This document shows, piece after piece, positions 46,701 to 58,700 of a stretch of 64,000 nt of DNA (position 1 is the first letter of the stretch; each line of letters begins with the position of its first letter). The position numbers and the translations under genes are program-made. The stretch is from Diprion similis (Eukaryota; Arthropoda; Insecta; Hymenoptera; Diprionidae). The stretch is from the NCBI RefSeq assembly GCF_021155765.1, contig NC_060111.1, positions 9,671,981 through 9,735,980 on the forward strand. Reading direction: 5' to 3'. The notes beneath the pieces are model-generated. The model was given only the letters and a program-made list of their open reading frames with translations. It was not told the DNA's origin and did no database searches.

Positions 46701-49700
46701 ATCGATATCGAATTCAGCCGGCTTATTCTGATTTTTTCATTTTCAATGCTACCTGCTGAACAAATAATGTGGCAGATAACTGCGGTAGCTGGTGATGTTG
46801 TCAGTTGTTCTCATGTTTTTAGGCAGTTCATTTCACACGTCATCACTGGAGTTGAATGCGAACGTGAAGATAAATGCTCCTGGCGAAAAGGGGATGTCTT
46901 CGGCCTTCATTTGCCTCAAACCACGCAATTCATTGTAAAGGCGGAACGATTTTTCGATAGTACCGATGCACTTTTTCAATCGTTGCACGTCTTCGAAGGC
47001 CAGGTGATATGTTGTTGGGCTATATCCATGACGATCATCGCACCACGTTTAATTCAATTTCTTATATAGTTTAACTTGTTTTGATTTGACCAGTAGTGGA
47101 GGTGGGATGTGCAAATCTTCCACGCTTATCATTGGTTTTGTACCATAAAGTATATCCATAAACCATAGTTTTTTTTCTCCTCTTTCACGTATACGTAACA
47201 TGCATATCTCACGATCTCTGGTACAATCTTCTAGAATTTTGCTCGTGCATACACCTCCATAGTGTAGGCGGGATGTTGCAATTGCGTTAATTCTCTCGAC
47301 GAGATATCTCAACGATGAAAAAACAGCTTTTAATAGGTTCACCACCTGCACGAGGAAATAGATGAAAGCCGACTGTTGGTATGAATAATTTGACCATCCG
47401 CGGGGCAAATCATAAATTTAACCAACCGCCGGGAAAGAAATCTTAGATTTGACGACCAGCGCGGGGGGATCAGACTATCGCGGGCGGTACGATGTCTTTA
47501 TCTTCTAGAACTGAAGCGCCCGAAGCTTACTCGGAGGGTATAAGGCAGATTGTCTTGAAACCGCGCCGACATATCTACTGTCATTAAATTTGACATAGAA
47601 TGCCCTGTATACAAACCAGAAAAGTATTTCAACTACTTTTGATATTTTTGGACAGTACTTTAAATTCATCATTTTCATCCATGTGCTGTAGCGCTTGAAA
47701 TATAGGGGAGAGTGAGACATGACGGTCCCTCTCAAAAATTTGGCCAAAAATTTTTTGTTTGTTCTTTGCCAAATTATCGTGATTTTGATATATTTATTTA
47801 TTTTCAGACCAATGTGAGATATCTGGGGTATAATGTACCACCCAAAAAGTTGGATCAAAAAATTTTTTTTACATTTTTTCATTGTTGTAAATTTAGAGTA
47901 TTCATCTACTTAGACTATTTCAGGCCAATTTACCATATCCTGGGGAAAATGGACCTTTAAAATAAAATTGTCATCAAGATTTTTTTGTTTACCAATTTTT
48001 AAATAGGGGCCGTCGTGCCTCTGAGAGGAATTTTTTTTCAGAATTTTGATAAAATTTCGGTGATTTTGTAAAGTAGAACAAAAATAAATTAATTTGATGG
48101 TAAAAAGCCACAAAAACTAATAACCGACTTAGGGGGCTGTCGTGCCCCACCCTCCACTAAATACGGTCCAACCTCTCAATGACAATAAGAACGCCGTAAT
48201 AAGAACGCTTCCCCAATTTCTTGCTCGCGTACTCCCCCCACTCCGAGTCAACCTCAAACCTCCAATTATTTGCATGCAAACTCTCAATAAAAACGTCCAA
48301 CCTAGGAGAAACTAAAGAGAAAGACAGAGAGAGTCAGTAAACGAGAGGCGCGCGCATGCTGGGGGTACTCGAATTCGCGGAAAAACTCTTCCTTTCGGGG
48401 GCTTTGACGTTCTTATTGAGAGTTCGGACTGGACGTACCTAAGGTGCGTAATTTTTTAGAAAGATTTGAAATTTTATGTGATATTATAACCTTTGTCTCA
48501 TCCAGGTGTTTGATGGTATTGCACATGAAAAACCTGAACTTTTGCAAACTTTGATAGTATATTGTGTTACAAGTCCGAAAAATGAATGACTTTCGATTAG
48601 TGTGAAGATTGGATCGGGAGGCTCAGGCGACTGCTGCGTTTATGCGAGTACGAGGGCGGAGCTGCAGTTCCTTGAATACGAGTGTGAATGCCTCATGGGC
48701 CAAGGGTGAGCACCGTAATCACACGAGTCAGAGCTTTCGCGTCATCTGTACGGAATATTTGTCTTTTTGATAGCTGTAAAGTATGCGTACGGTGCCCCGT
48801 TTCCTAAAAGTGAAGTGCGCTGTTTCCCTACAAGATCTTTTTTTGGTGCATGCGCACTTTTGAACAAATTAATTTTGTGCACCATGTCGTTAGGCGTTAC
48901 GTACCTTATCCTACTTTTAGGCTTTTGAAATCAAAATTTCCCTCACATGTGTTACAAGAAATAACGTGTTATACGTTCTGACAAGCGATATTTGACCAGT
49001 GTATTACAGCACCTGCTGGGTCATGCTGTCTTCACATGAGTACTTCTGTAATTGCAGCACTCACCTTTGGCCCATGCTGCAAACTGTACACTCTTATTTG
49101 AGTAAACGAAAATTATGCAATATTTTGTTTATCTTACCATATCAGAGTTGAGAGATAGAAATTGGGTGGTTCCGTACTTGATGCACTCTCGTTGCCTTAA
49201 TTGGAGTATGGCTTGATAAGTGTGATAGTTACTCCTTTCAGCAGCCTTTTGGATTGCAAGATTTCTTAAGACGTAATTTTCGTTCACAGGTAGCCACGAT
49301 GAATTACCAGTCGAGAATCCTGCTAAGCTTGTATTATCCCAATGATAAGGAGTTCGTGCAGGATCTCGCGTAAAGAGCTGAAATCGATCTTGCCCAGCAT
49401 TAATTGCATGGGGATCTTGTGTGTCGGTAAATGAAACCTCGGTATTTAGAAGGGCCAACTCTTCACCCATGTAAGTAAACGTAGTTCCGGGAAGAAGTAG
49501 CAGCATGTTCAAACCATCAGCGCGATTTAAGCCAAACTTTGAAGCTATGCGAGTGTGGTCGTGATTTCCAAGAATCCAATTTGATGTTCTATTTTCTGGT
49601 ACAATGGCAAACCATCTATTGAATGCATTGATATAGCTGGATGCTGATGAAAGCTGAGTCAAATTGGCAATAATTTCGAAGTTCAATGGTACATGAGCTC

Positions 49701-52700
49701 CTTGGTGAGTTTGATTACCAAAGTATCTGTAAATAAAAAAGTTTTCGGTTTCATCAGCTTTTGCAAATAAGTAACATTTAGGGGATGAAGATGAGTATTA
49801 AAGCCGATTACATTACAATGCACCTATTGGATTTGCTCAATCACCTGGAAACCACATTTTGGTTAGCTGAGGAGTCCGTAATCAAAATTCGTGCCTGGCC
49901 ATCAGTTTGTGCCGCATATTCATCAACGAAGGCTCGCCATTGATAGACGATGTCTACGGTTTCATTAAGATCGGTTGTGTAAACGTGGTCGAGATAGTCG
50001 TAATCCGTTTCTAGAATGTGGGGACCTCGGTTCTCATTAACTGGTTCATCAAAAAAGTCGGGATCTTCGTAAAGATGAGCAGTTGAACTGATGCGAAAAC
50101 CGTCAACTTCCTGATCAAGCCAGAATTGGAGGACGTTAGTCATTTCCGTTACTACATCAGGATTACGAAAGTTCAGATCCGGTTGACTTGAGTGGAATTG
50201 ATGCAAATAGTACTGTTGTCGCTCCTCATTCCATGTCCACGCGGAATCACCGAACACGCTTAACCAGTTGTTCGGAGGCTGAATTCTACTATCTGATATG
50301 GATCCATTTTTCCAAATGTAGTAGTCTGTGTAGGGTTCAATACGTGCGACAGAATTTTGGAACCAGACATGGTTATTGCTGGAGTGGTTGGGAACAAAGT
50401 CCATGATAATCTTCAGCTCTGAAAATACTGTAGCTAATAAATGATTGAACACGTAAATTATCGGTATTCAAACCTATTGTTTCATTGTTTTCTTAGGGCC
50501 CTTTGAAGAACGCTTAGGATTGATCACTTTTTTTGGCACTGCAGTTCTTCAAACAAAAATCATCAGACTCTCTAATAATATTTTCATTCAGCGAAAATTC
50601 ATTTACAGGTAAAATGAAATCTGGAAACACTGGATGAAATTAATAGAACTGATAGTTCTTTCCAAGTAATAATAAGATCTAAAATAATGGCACAGAAAAT
50701 GATAAAACGAGTTTTGATTTCTGAACTGCGGTACGTAGAAAAATGATCGATACTAGACGTCCTTGAGATTGATTTTGCGGTCATGACAAAAGTATTGAGA
50801 TCTGGGAAGATTGATTTGAATATTGTAAATAACTCAAAAGTTAAAAAAGTTCATCAGATGAACGAAAAATTTAGGCTTTGTTGCAATAGGTGCCCCCTTC
50901 ATGTTCCAAGTCCTGATTGCAATAGCTTATTTGGTGTTCGATAGATTTTCAACAGGAAAAATTGGCTTACCGGAAAAACTACTAGATGGCATACGATACG
51001 AAGAGAAAAATGAATATTATACACGTTTCGAAGTTTGGACGATCACTATTTTGGAACCTATCACATTTACCTTTGATTTGTGCTGTGTTGGGTTTATAAG
51101 ACAACGTCATTGGTCTGATGGGCAGATTTGATTTTTGATAGGCAGGGTAATGCTTTAATCTATTTTGTAAGTAGCGTACCGTTTTGAGTACAATTTGAAT
51201 CAACATCTTCGTGATGCTTACAGAACAAATGGAGTTTTGTAAGTCATGTACAACGTATATGTAAGCAAATATTAGTTTATTTAGAGGAAAGAATAATCAT
51301 GTGATAAATACATAAACTTTGAAGACGCACTGTCCATCTCCCAAAATGGATTGTAACCGATTCAAAGCCACCGGTGTCGTTTGCGACTATCTGTTCAGCC
51401 TGATTAGCAGACAATCTCTTTAACTTGCCTAGCAGACGATACGGATTTTCAATGGGTTAGGATATACATTTTCAAACGCGGAACTACCAACAATGACCAC
51501 GAGATGCATTGCTTTACTTCTTTACTTATGTATGTGAGTTCGATGAGTTGGTTGTGCAATACAGGCCTACGTGCAGAAGTAATGAGTAAAGTGAGTAGTT
51601 GATATGACTATCTATTACAACACAAAAGTACACGAGTAGACCCGAGACATGTACCCAATTCGAGGGCCAGAACTGATCTCACTATACCTATCTACATGCT
51701 ATCTGCATGCCGGTAATGTATGTGTGTAATATCGGTAAGAAATTACCGGCATGCATGAAAGGTCGGTAACAAATGTCGCCAAAATGAGATTTCGGTGTTC
51801 TTCGTAATCGAAAACCAGATTAGCTGCCATTTCGTCAATTCACCATCAAATCTCATGGGACTGGGCTCAAAATGTGTGTTTCATCACCACCGAGTGGCAT
51901 CATACCGGATGGTTCGATCAATTCAGTGTAACTGTGAAAATTTGGCCAATTTCTGTGGGTGGTAACTAATCTGTAAATTTTTTTTCAAAATTTTGAAAAA
52001 GTAAAAAGACGCTCCACTTTTTGCCAAAATAAGGCATTAACTGCCCAAGTTTCACTCTGATCGCTTGAGCGGTATAGGAGTTTTGCATCCCCGCGTTTTC
52101 GAGGTGTACAGCGGGTCTTTATATGCACCTTAAGGTAAGGCTTCTGCCTTATATCGTATTGTTACGAAGTTGCTCATATTTTCTGTTTTTTTGTATCGTA
52201 ATTATCTTTTTGGTGGTATCATGCGATGCCAGTATCGTTGTCAATCATGATCTATGGCTCTGAGGTGTTTTAGGACTCCGTGTAACTGTATGCTTTCTTT
52301 GATTGATTAATTTCGTATCGTTGAGCGATCTCGTAACTACCGAATAAGTATTTTATTCCTGACTCAACCATAAATCCAACTTTTTGACCCGGAAAACGGG
52401 ACGAAAGTGACATATTTTTTTTTAATAATTTTCTTCCCTCATTTATGGGAAAAAAGTGGCACTTTCTGTGGCATCTCATTTTTCCCGCAAAATGAAAATA
52501 TGATAGAATATGTTACAAATTGATGTGTAACGTTTTAGCTCTCTGTATATGGCATTTGATGATGACAACGTTGACGATGATGATGACGATGACGATGACG
52601 ATAACGATAATGATAATGAAAAGAAAATTCTTTAGTGGGGCCCCGGTGGGGGCTCGCCTCTTACACCCCCATCAGGGACCCCCTGATCCGCTCCCACGCT

Positions 52701-55700
52701 TTGACTCCCGCCAAGCTACATCCATGCACTACTTTTATTCGTTGTTTAAATTTTTTCGTCTTTTCTTTTTCTCGTCAATAACGTAGCGGGTAGCCACACT
52801 TAAATCGTAATAGTGTCGTATATGCGACCTGCATTACCCACCGGTAACGTAACTCATCTCCGTAATGTGGTCGACAGCTTAAAGTCGGTATTGAGATCAA
52901 CTGGACCCCCGTGAGGAGATCGAAAACAGCAAACACAAACTACTCAAAAAGGACTCCACCCACTCGCGCTGCGTTCGACATAGAATGCTCAGTTTCTGTG
53001 CGTGAGTGATTCCCACTTCTTGAGTCAATAGCTGTGGCCAGAGTTGGGTCGGAAATAAAGTCCTATATGTACCACAGGACTAATTGTCCCCTTGGGTGAT
53101 TACTGCCCGAGCGAAGCGAGAATTCCCGCACTCGCGGGAATAATCTCAGACTTTATTTCCTTGTTACATAATGCACTATCTTTCGTATATTTGTATTTCT
53201 CTCATTTTCTCATAATCCGATCCGTAATTGAACTGCTGTAATTTCTATCGTATCTTAAACTTTTTCTATTTTCTCTTTTCACTTAATTTCTGTACTAGTA
53301 GTGCTTATATTTCATTCGCCGTATCGCTTATTATATTGTTACAAACGGTGAAATCACCCGTTTCGTCCCCTTTTCTGATCTAGTAGTCATCATAGATAAA
53401 AGACGTATAAAAGCTTTCATACGTCATACAATAACCAACCAACATTATTGTGAAAAAAGTCTTGTTTCTGACTTACACCGAGAAACACGTATCGAATTTA
53501 GGGGAAAAGAACCCCGGTTATACACCGGGATTATACACCGACAGGTATAACAGCTTTTGATCAGTTTGCAGCTTGGGCTTGTATTAGGGTCCTCTGAACT
53601 TTTGCCCGTCTGGTTATACCGACGTATGTTTTGAAATCGTTGCTTATAATAGTTGGATGATCGCATGCCTAAATTTTTCAGTACTTCATCTGTTGATGAA
53701 TTTGAAAATGACTTTAGCTTTTGCTGCGTTTCGCAATGCAGTTTTACATCTTCTATATGATTTACCTTCTAATTTATTGGCATGGAAAAAATAGCGATGC
53801 AACGATAATCCTCTCAATCGCACAACAATATCAGCGACGGTTTCTGTACGGGCTTGTTTATTTTGTTGACACTTGCATCGCTCAATAGCCTTATTACGTT
53901 TATGATTCAAGTATTCCTCCACTAATCTTACGATTTCATTGACTTCATCTTTGAGCTTGGTTATAATTTTCGTACTGACTTGTAGGTTTACACACTTGTG
54001 TTTTTTAGTAGCACGGCAACCTGTTTTGTAGACCGCACATCGTTTGCTGTGAAATACTGGTCAAGTTTTTTAACCAACATATTATCCCAATCGTCCATGT
54101 GAATTCGAAATCCGATGTTCTCTCTATGATTCACTATTTTAAATCTTTTATTGTCACTCGGTCGGTTTCCGCTGTCTTTTCTCACTACGCTGCTTCCGTA
54201 AACTGTATTCTTGAATTGCTTTTTTTACCTATGCCACTGTTTTTATTAGAAACATTTTCACTTCACTTGTTTTACTGTTACTTGCTGGCTTTTTGAAATA
54301 CGATACAGTAAGCTTTCTCAATTCTGTGATGGATATCATGAATATTAATGCCAGTACTTTGTCTCCATGCATTAGTTCAGAATTTGAATTAGATCTGGTT
54401 TCCTTAGAGTGTAAACCTACTGTTACAAAGGGTAAAATCACCCGTTTTACCCCCCTTTCAAATGATCTAGTAGTAGGCTTGTGACGCAAGAAGTATAAGC
54501 GTTCTCATGTTATAAAATGAATAGGGTTGCTGCGTCAACCACTATTATTGTAAAAACAGTCCTGTTTCAGTCTTTAAACCAGAAACACATATTGCCATTA
54601 AAGCATTTTTCCTCCAAATATTTTACATAATGCCTTTTATTGATTCCGTTAACTAAGCTCACGTACCCACATTTTATTTGAAACGCGAGTCCGTTTCACT
54701 ACGAATATCCGGTTGTTAAGACACTACATTCCTTCTGTCTAAATTGAAGGCAAAGGCCAAAAGAACATAGTGATACTACTTTTTACAATAATTCTAAATT
54801 TTCTATCCGAACCTGTCAAAAAATGTGGAACAGAAAACCATATATTGATTTGAAATTTTTCCAACTATCCCTGTCCAAGATTGTTAGCAGGTTATGCTCG
54901 CAGAGATTACAGCATTATTTTCCAATAAATTCGAATATGAACTGGACACCAAAATCGTGACCAATCACTGATGGCTCCGGATGAAACGCACATGTACGAC
55001 CGAATATAATCCTGAATAGGAGCAGGAAGAATGCTCCAAAGATGGGTTTTATATCAGGGTAAGAGATGGGATCCTCATCAGAATAAAACGCTATGTCCTG
55101 ACAAAATTTCGGATGAAACAAGATGAAACAAAATTTATCATTTGAACTATAGCCCACATTTCATGCAAAACAGTCTCAATCAACGCGATTCTTTGTAACT
55201 AATAACTGATTAAATTTTGAATTTTTCACAGGTCGAGTAATTCTCGTATGATCTGTACAACAAAATAAAAGGAAGATTTCATTTGATGTCATATCTTATG
55301 ACCTCAAACGCATAAGAACGGGAAGATTTTTAAAAGCTTAGCTGTTTGTAACCAATCTTTCCGCCAAAAATATCTCAAGCACGAATGAACGAGTTTTAAT
55401 GATTTCGGTATCAATTACGTGGCTCTTCCTAGGTCAGAACTGATTATATTTAAAGCATAGCTGTCCACGCTGTTCTTGAATGATTTTTATAAGTACACCT
55501 TCTTTCAAACGATGATTATTCAAAAGGGAGTGCACCAATTCAGACGAAAATTTGTCTGTTGGTTTATTTCTATTGAACTCAGAACTGATTAGATTTCAAA
55601 CAAATTCAGCAGAGCCGTGTCAAGGTTTGAAAAAAATAATATTTCTAACTGAATATCTTATTTTTTTCATCAACGGGGGAAGCACGAAGTTCTGATATTT

Positions 55701-58700
55701 ACAGGTCTAAAGGTTCGCCGGATGGTTTGTTTCAAATTAAGATTTCTTTGTTTTTCTACTTTACCTCTTGCATGCGCTTGACGTACTAGTTCTGCAAAAT
55801 CTTCAAGGTTTCCAAATATCGGATCAATGTCTTTGAAATTCGTGATGTCGTAACCTCCATCGATCTGCGGTGATGTGGCTATGGAGTTTATCCAGATCGC
55901 TGTAATTCCTGTCTCTCGTAAATGATCCAGTCGAGAAATAATACCCTGTAGATCACCTATGCCATCACCATTGCTGTCTTGGAATGATTTAGGGTAGATT
56001 TGATAGATGGATGCGGTTTTGAACCAATCATCAAGAATTACTGCTTCAGCATCCGTAATTGGCGTTGTTGTTGTAGGCTCTGTTACATCGGTTACCTTAT
56101 TACACAGAACAACAGCAGCACTTGCTGTCAGTACGACCGAGTTAACATCGATTGTTGTTCTAAATACAAAAAGTATTTACAGATTAGAGAATACTACTAT
56201 GCTTCACAATGGTACTAAACTTATAGAATTTCAGATGTTGGTTCATAACTTTACCCTGTTTCCACCAAAGAGTTTGCACTTGCAAGGCATACAGTGACAT
56301 TTACAGTTGAAAAATTTGTCAATGCTGTTAGATTTACATTGGCAAACTGAACTCCAAAATTAGCTAGTATGGCATAACTTTCGTACCCTTCCAACTCTCG
56401 AACGATAACCATCACCTGCGTAGTTAAAATAACAATACAAGTGCGAATGAGAGCATAAATCTGAAGGAGATAATTATACTAAAGAATGTGTTAATGTTGC
56501 TTCGAAACTCAAATAAAACTCATTTACAAGGAGACAACACACTGGATATCAGTGCTGGGCACAATTAATTACTTTTAGTGATTTATTACATTTAAATTAT
56601 TGAAGCCAACTGTAATGAGTAATTGTGATTTTTCCAATTACAAATTACGAATGTAATACAAATACAAATACAAATTATAATTGTAGTTAGGACCGCAAGA
56701 TTTTTCTGATTACAAATACCAAATTTAATTGATAATATTTTTCGAGCTAAGTATATTTCGGAAATGTAATTGAAAACATTTTCTGCACTGATTAGATTGC
56801 TGAAATGTAATTGAGAACATTTTTAGAGCTAATGACATTTCGGAAATGTAGTTTAAATAATTTTTCAAGTTAATTACAATGATTTATGAAATCAGGGTGA
56901 CCTTGATATCTGTGAGGTGCTTCAATTCGTTGAAATAGATTATTACTCAAATAAAGCCCCCCTTCATACCTTTAATTTTTGGTTCATTGTTCGTTTCAAT
57001 GCCTTAAATCATGTTCTCGAGCTATATATTTACTCGTAACACTTCGAAAAACTCGCTTGCATATATTTGAGTGTTGAAATTCTTGATAATTATTTGAATA
57101 TCCCAATATAAATTCGAAAAAAGTCCTACATACTCGAATATACCATATACAGGGTGAGTCAGTTAAAACGGTCAGAATGGGAGGAGCTCAGTTGACGGAT
57201 CAGGCCGTACCTCTTAGCCAATCTGGAGCGAGTCAATTGAAACACTAAGAATGGGAGGACCTTTGTTGACGGATTAGGCCGTAGCCCGCGTGTTGATATC
57301 AAAGTAAAGTCCGCAGTCTGCCTACAGACTGCCTACAGACTGCCTACAGACTGCCTACAGACTGCGGACTTCACTTTGATATCTACAGATTGGCTAGGAG
57401 TTACGGCCTGATCCGTCAACTGAGCTCCTCCCATTCTGACCGTTTTAACTGACTCACCCTGTATACTTGAAGTCACCCATATATACCTAAAATCAATCAT
57501 TTGAGCTCAAGTATACCAATATGTACAAATACAGGGACAGTTTATTCTGATATCTCATAAGAGAAATGCTTAATATAGTACACGGAAAAAATGAAATACG
57601 ACTGGTTACTGTGCTACACAAGAATAAGCGCATAGAGTGTGTGTGAATTAGTTTATACTTTACGTTCATGTGCTATCGATTCTATGAATCAACTTGATGA
57701 ACACTTACCTACGCTTGTCAATACACACATACTTTGCTATGGTAGGTCCCTCTCTCATGCGATACTAGAAGAAACTCACCGTGTATGTACTCTAAATACA
57801 AGCTCACAATCAAATATAACCACATATGCTCTAAATTACCCATACAAATTGAAAATAACGATGTATAATCGAAATGCCTCATACATACTTGAACGTACCA
57901 GTATATACTCAAAATTATCCATATAATTTGGATACAACAATATTTAATCAAAATCACCTATTTATATTCGGATTAACGCGTATGGTTGGATTACAACTGC
58001 GTAATTGAATCTCACAATTATTGTAATTAGCTTGAGAAATGATTCAAATTACCATTTCGAAATTGTATTCGCGCGAAAGATATTTTCAACTACATTTTAG
58101 CAGTGTCATTAGCTTGAAAAATGTTTTCAAAGACAAATACAGATGACGACGAGGCGAATATACGAGATTTCTGTATTTCTTACTAATTGATTCCGTTAAC
58201 GGCTTTTAGGCAGATTTTCATGTAACCGAATGTAAATTTCTTTCTTTCTTTACCTTCTTGTAACAATACTGTTGGTTTATATGAACCTTTATACTGCATT
58301 GTTTTGTTATTTTTTGTATTTTTGACGATTGGAATAAATATAGTTCTGAGGAGCCCCCCCCCCCCCCCCCCAATAGGACCGAAACAGGAAAATGGATTTT
58401 TCTTCTTTGTGATACTGACCGATGACACCGAGAAATCAATACTCGTTTTCAATTACATTCACGAACTGTAGGTAATTACCTCTCAAAATGCTATCAATCA
58501 CATTTGCGATTTGTAATCAGAAAAAAATTGTTAGTCATGATTACAATTGTAATTTGCAATTGAAAATTTTTTCGATACCAATAATATCTATAATTTGTGA
58601 TAAGAAAAATTTTAGATATCAATTACATTAGTAGTTTTGTAATTGGCAAATTTTCCGAGTAGACGTAATATGGAAGTTCTGGACGAAAACATGGTGGCGT

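Larger units (their letters stand above)
56548..58670. mobile_element. AT-rich hAT-like element or inverted repeat region, with nested MITE
   Basis: CAGTGCTGGGCACAATTAAT at 56548 resembles the ends of hAT elements with many ATTAC/GTAAT subterminal motifs. Such motifs crowd 56560-56900 and reappear, mostly inverted, at 58000-58670. A matching right terminus is not found, so the outer limit is approximate. The middle contains the 312-bp Tc1-like MITE and unassigned DNA. Confidence 0.45.
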
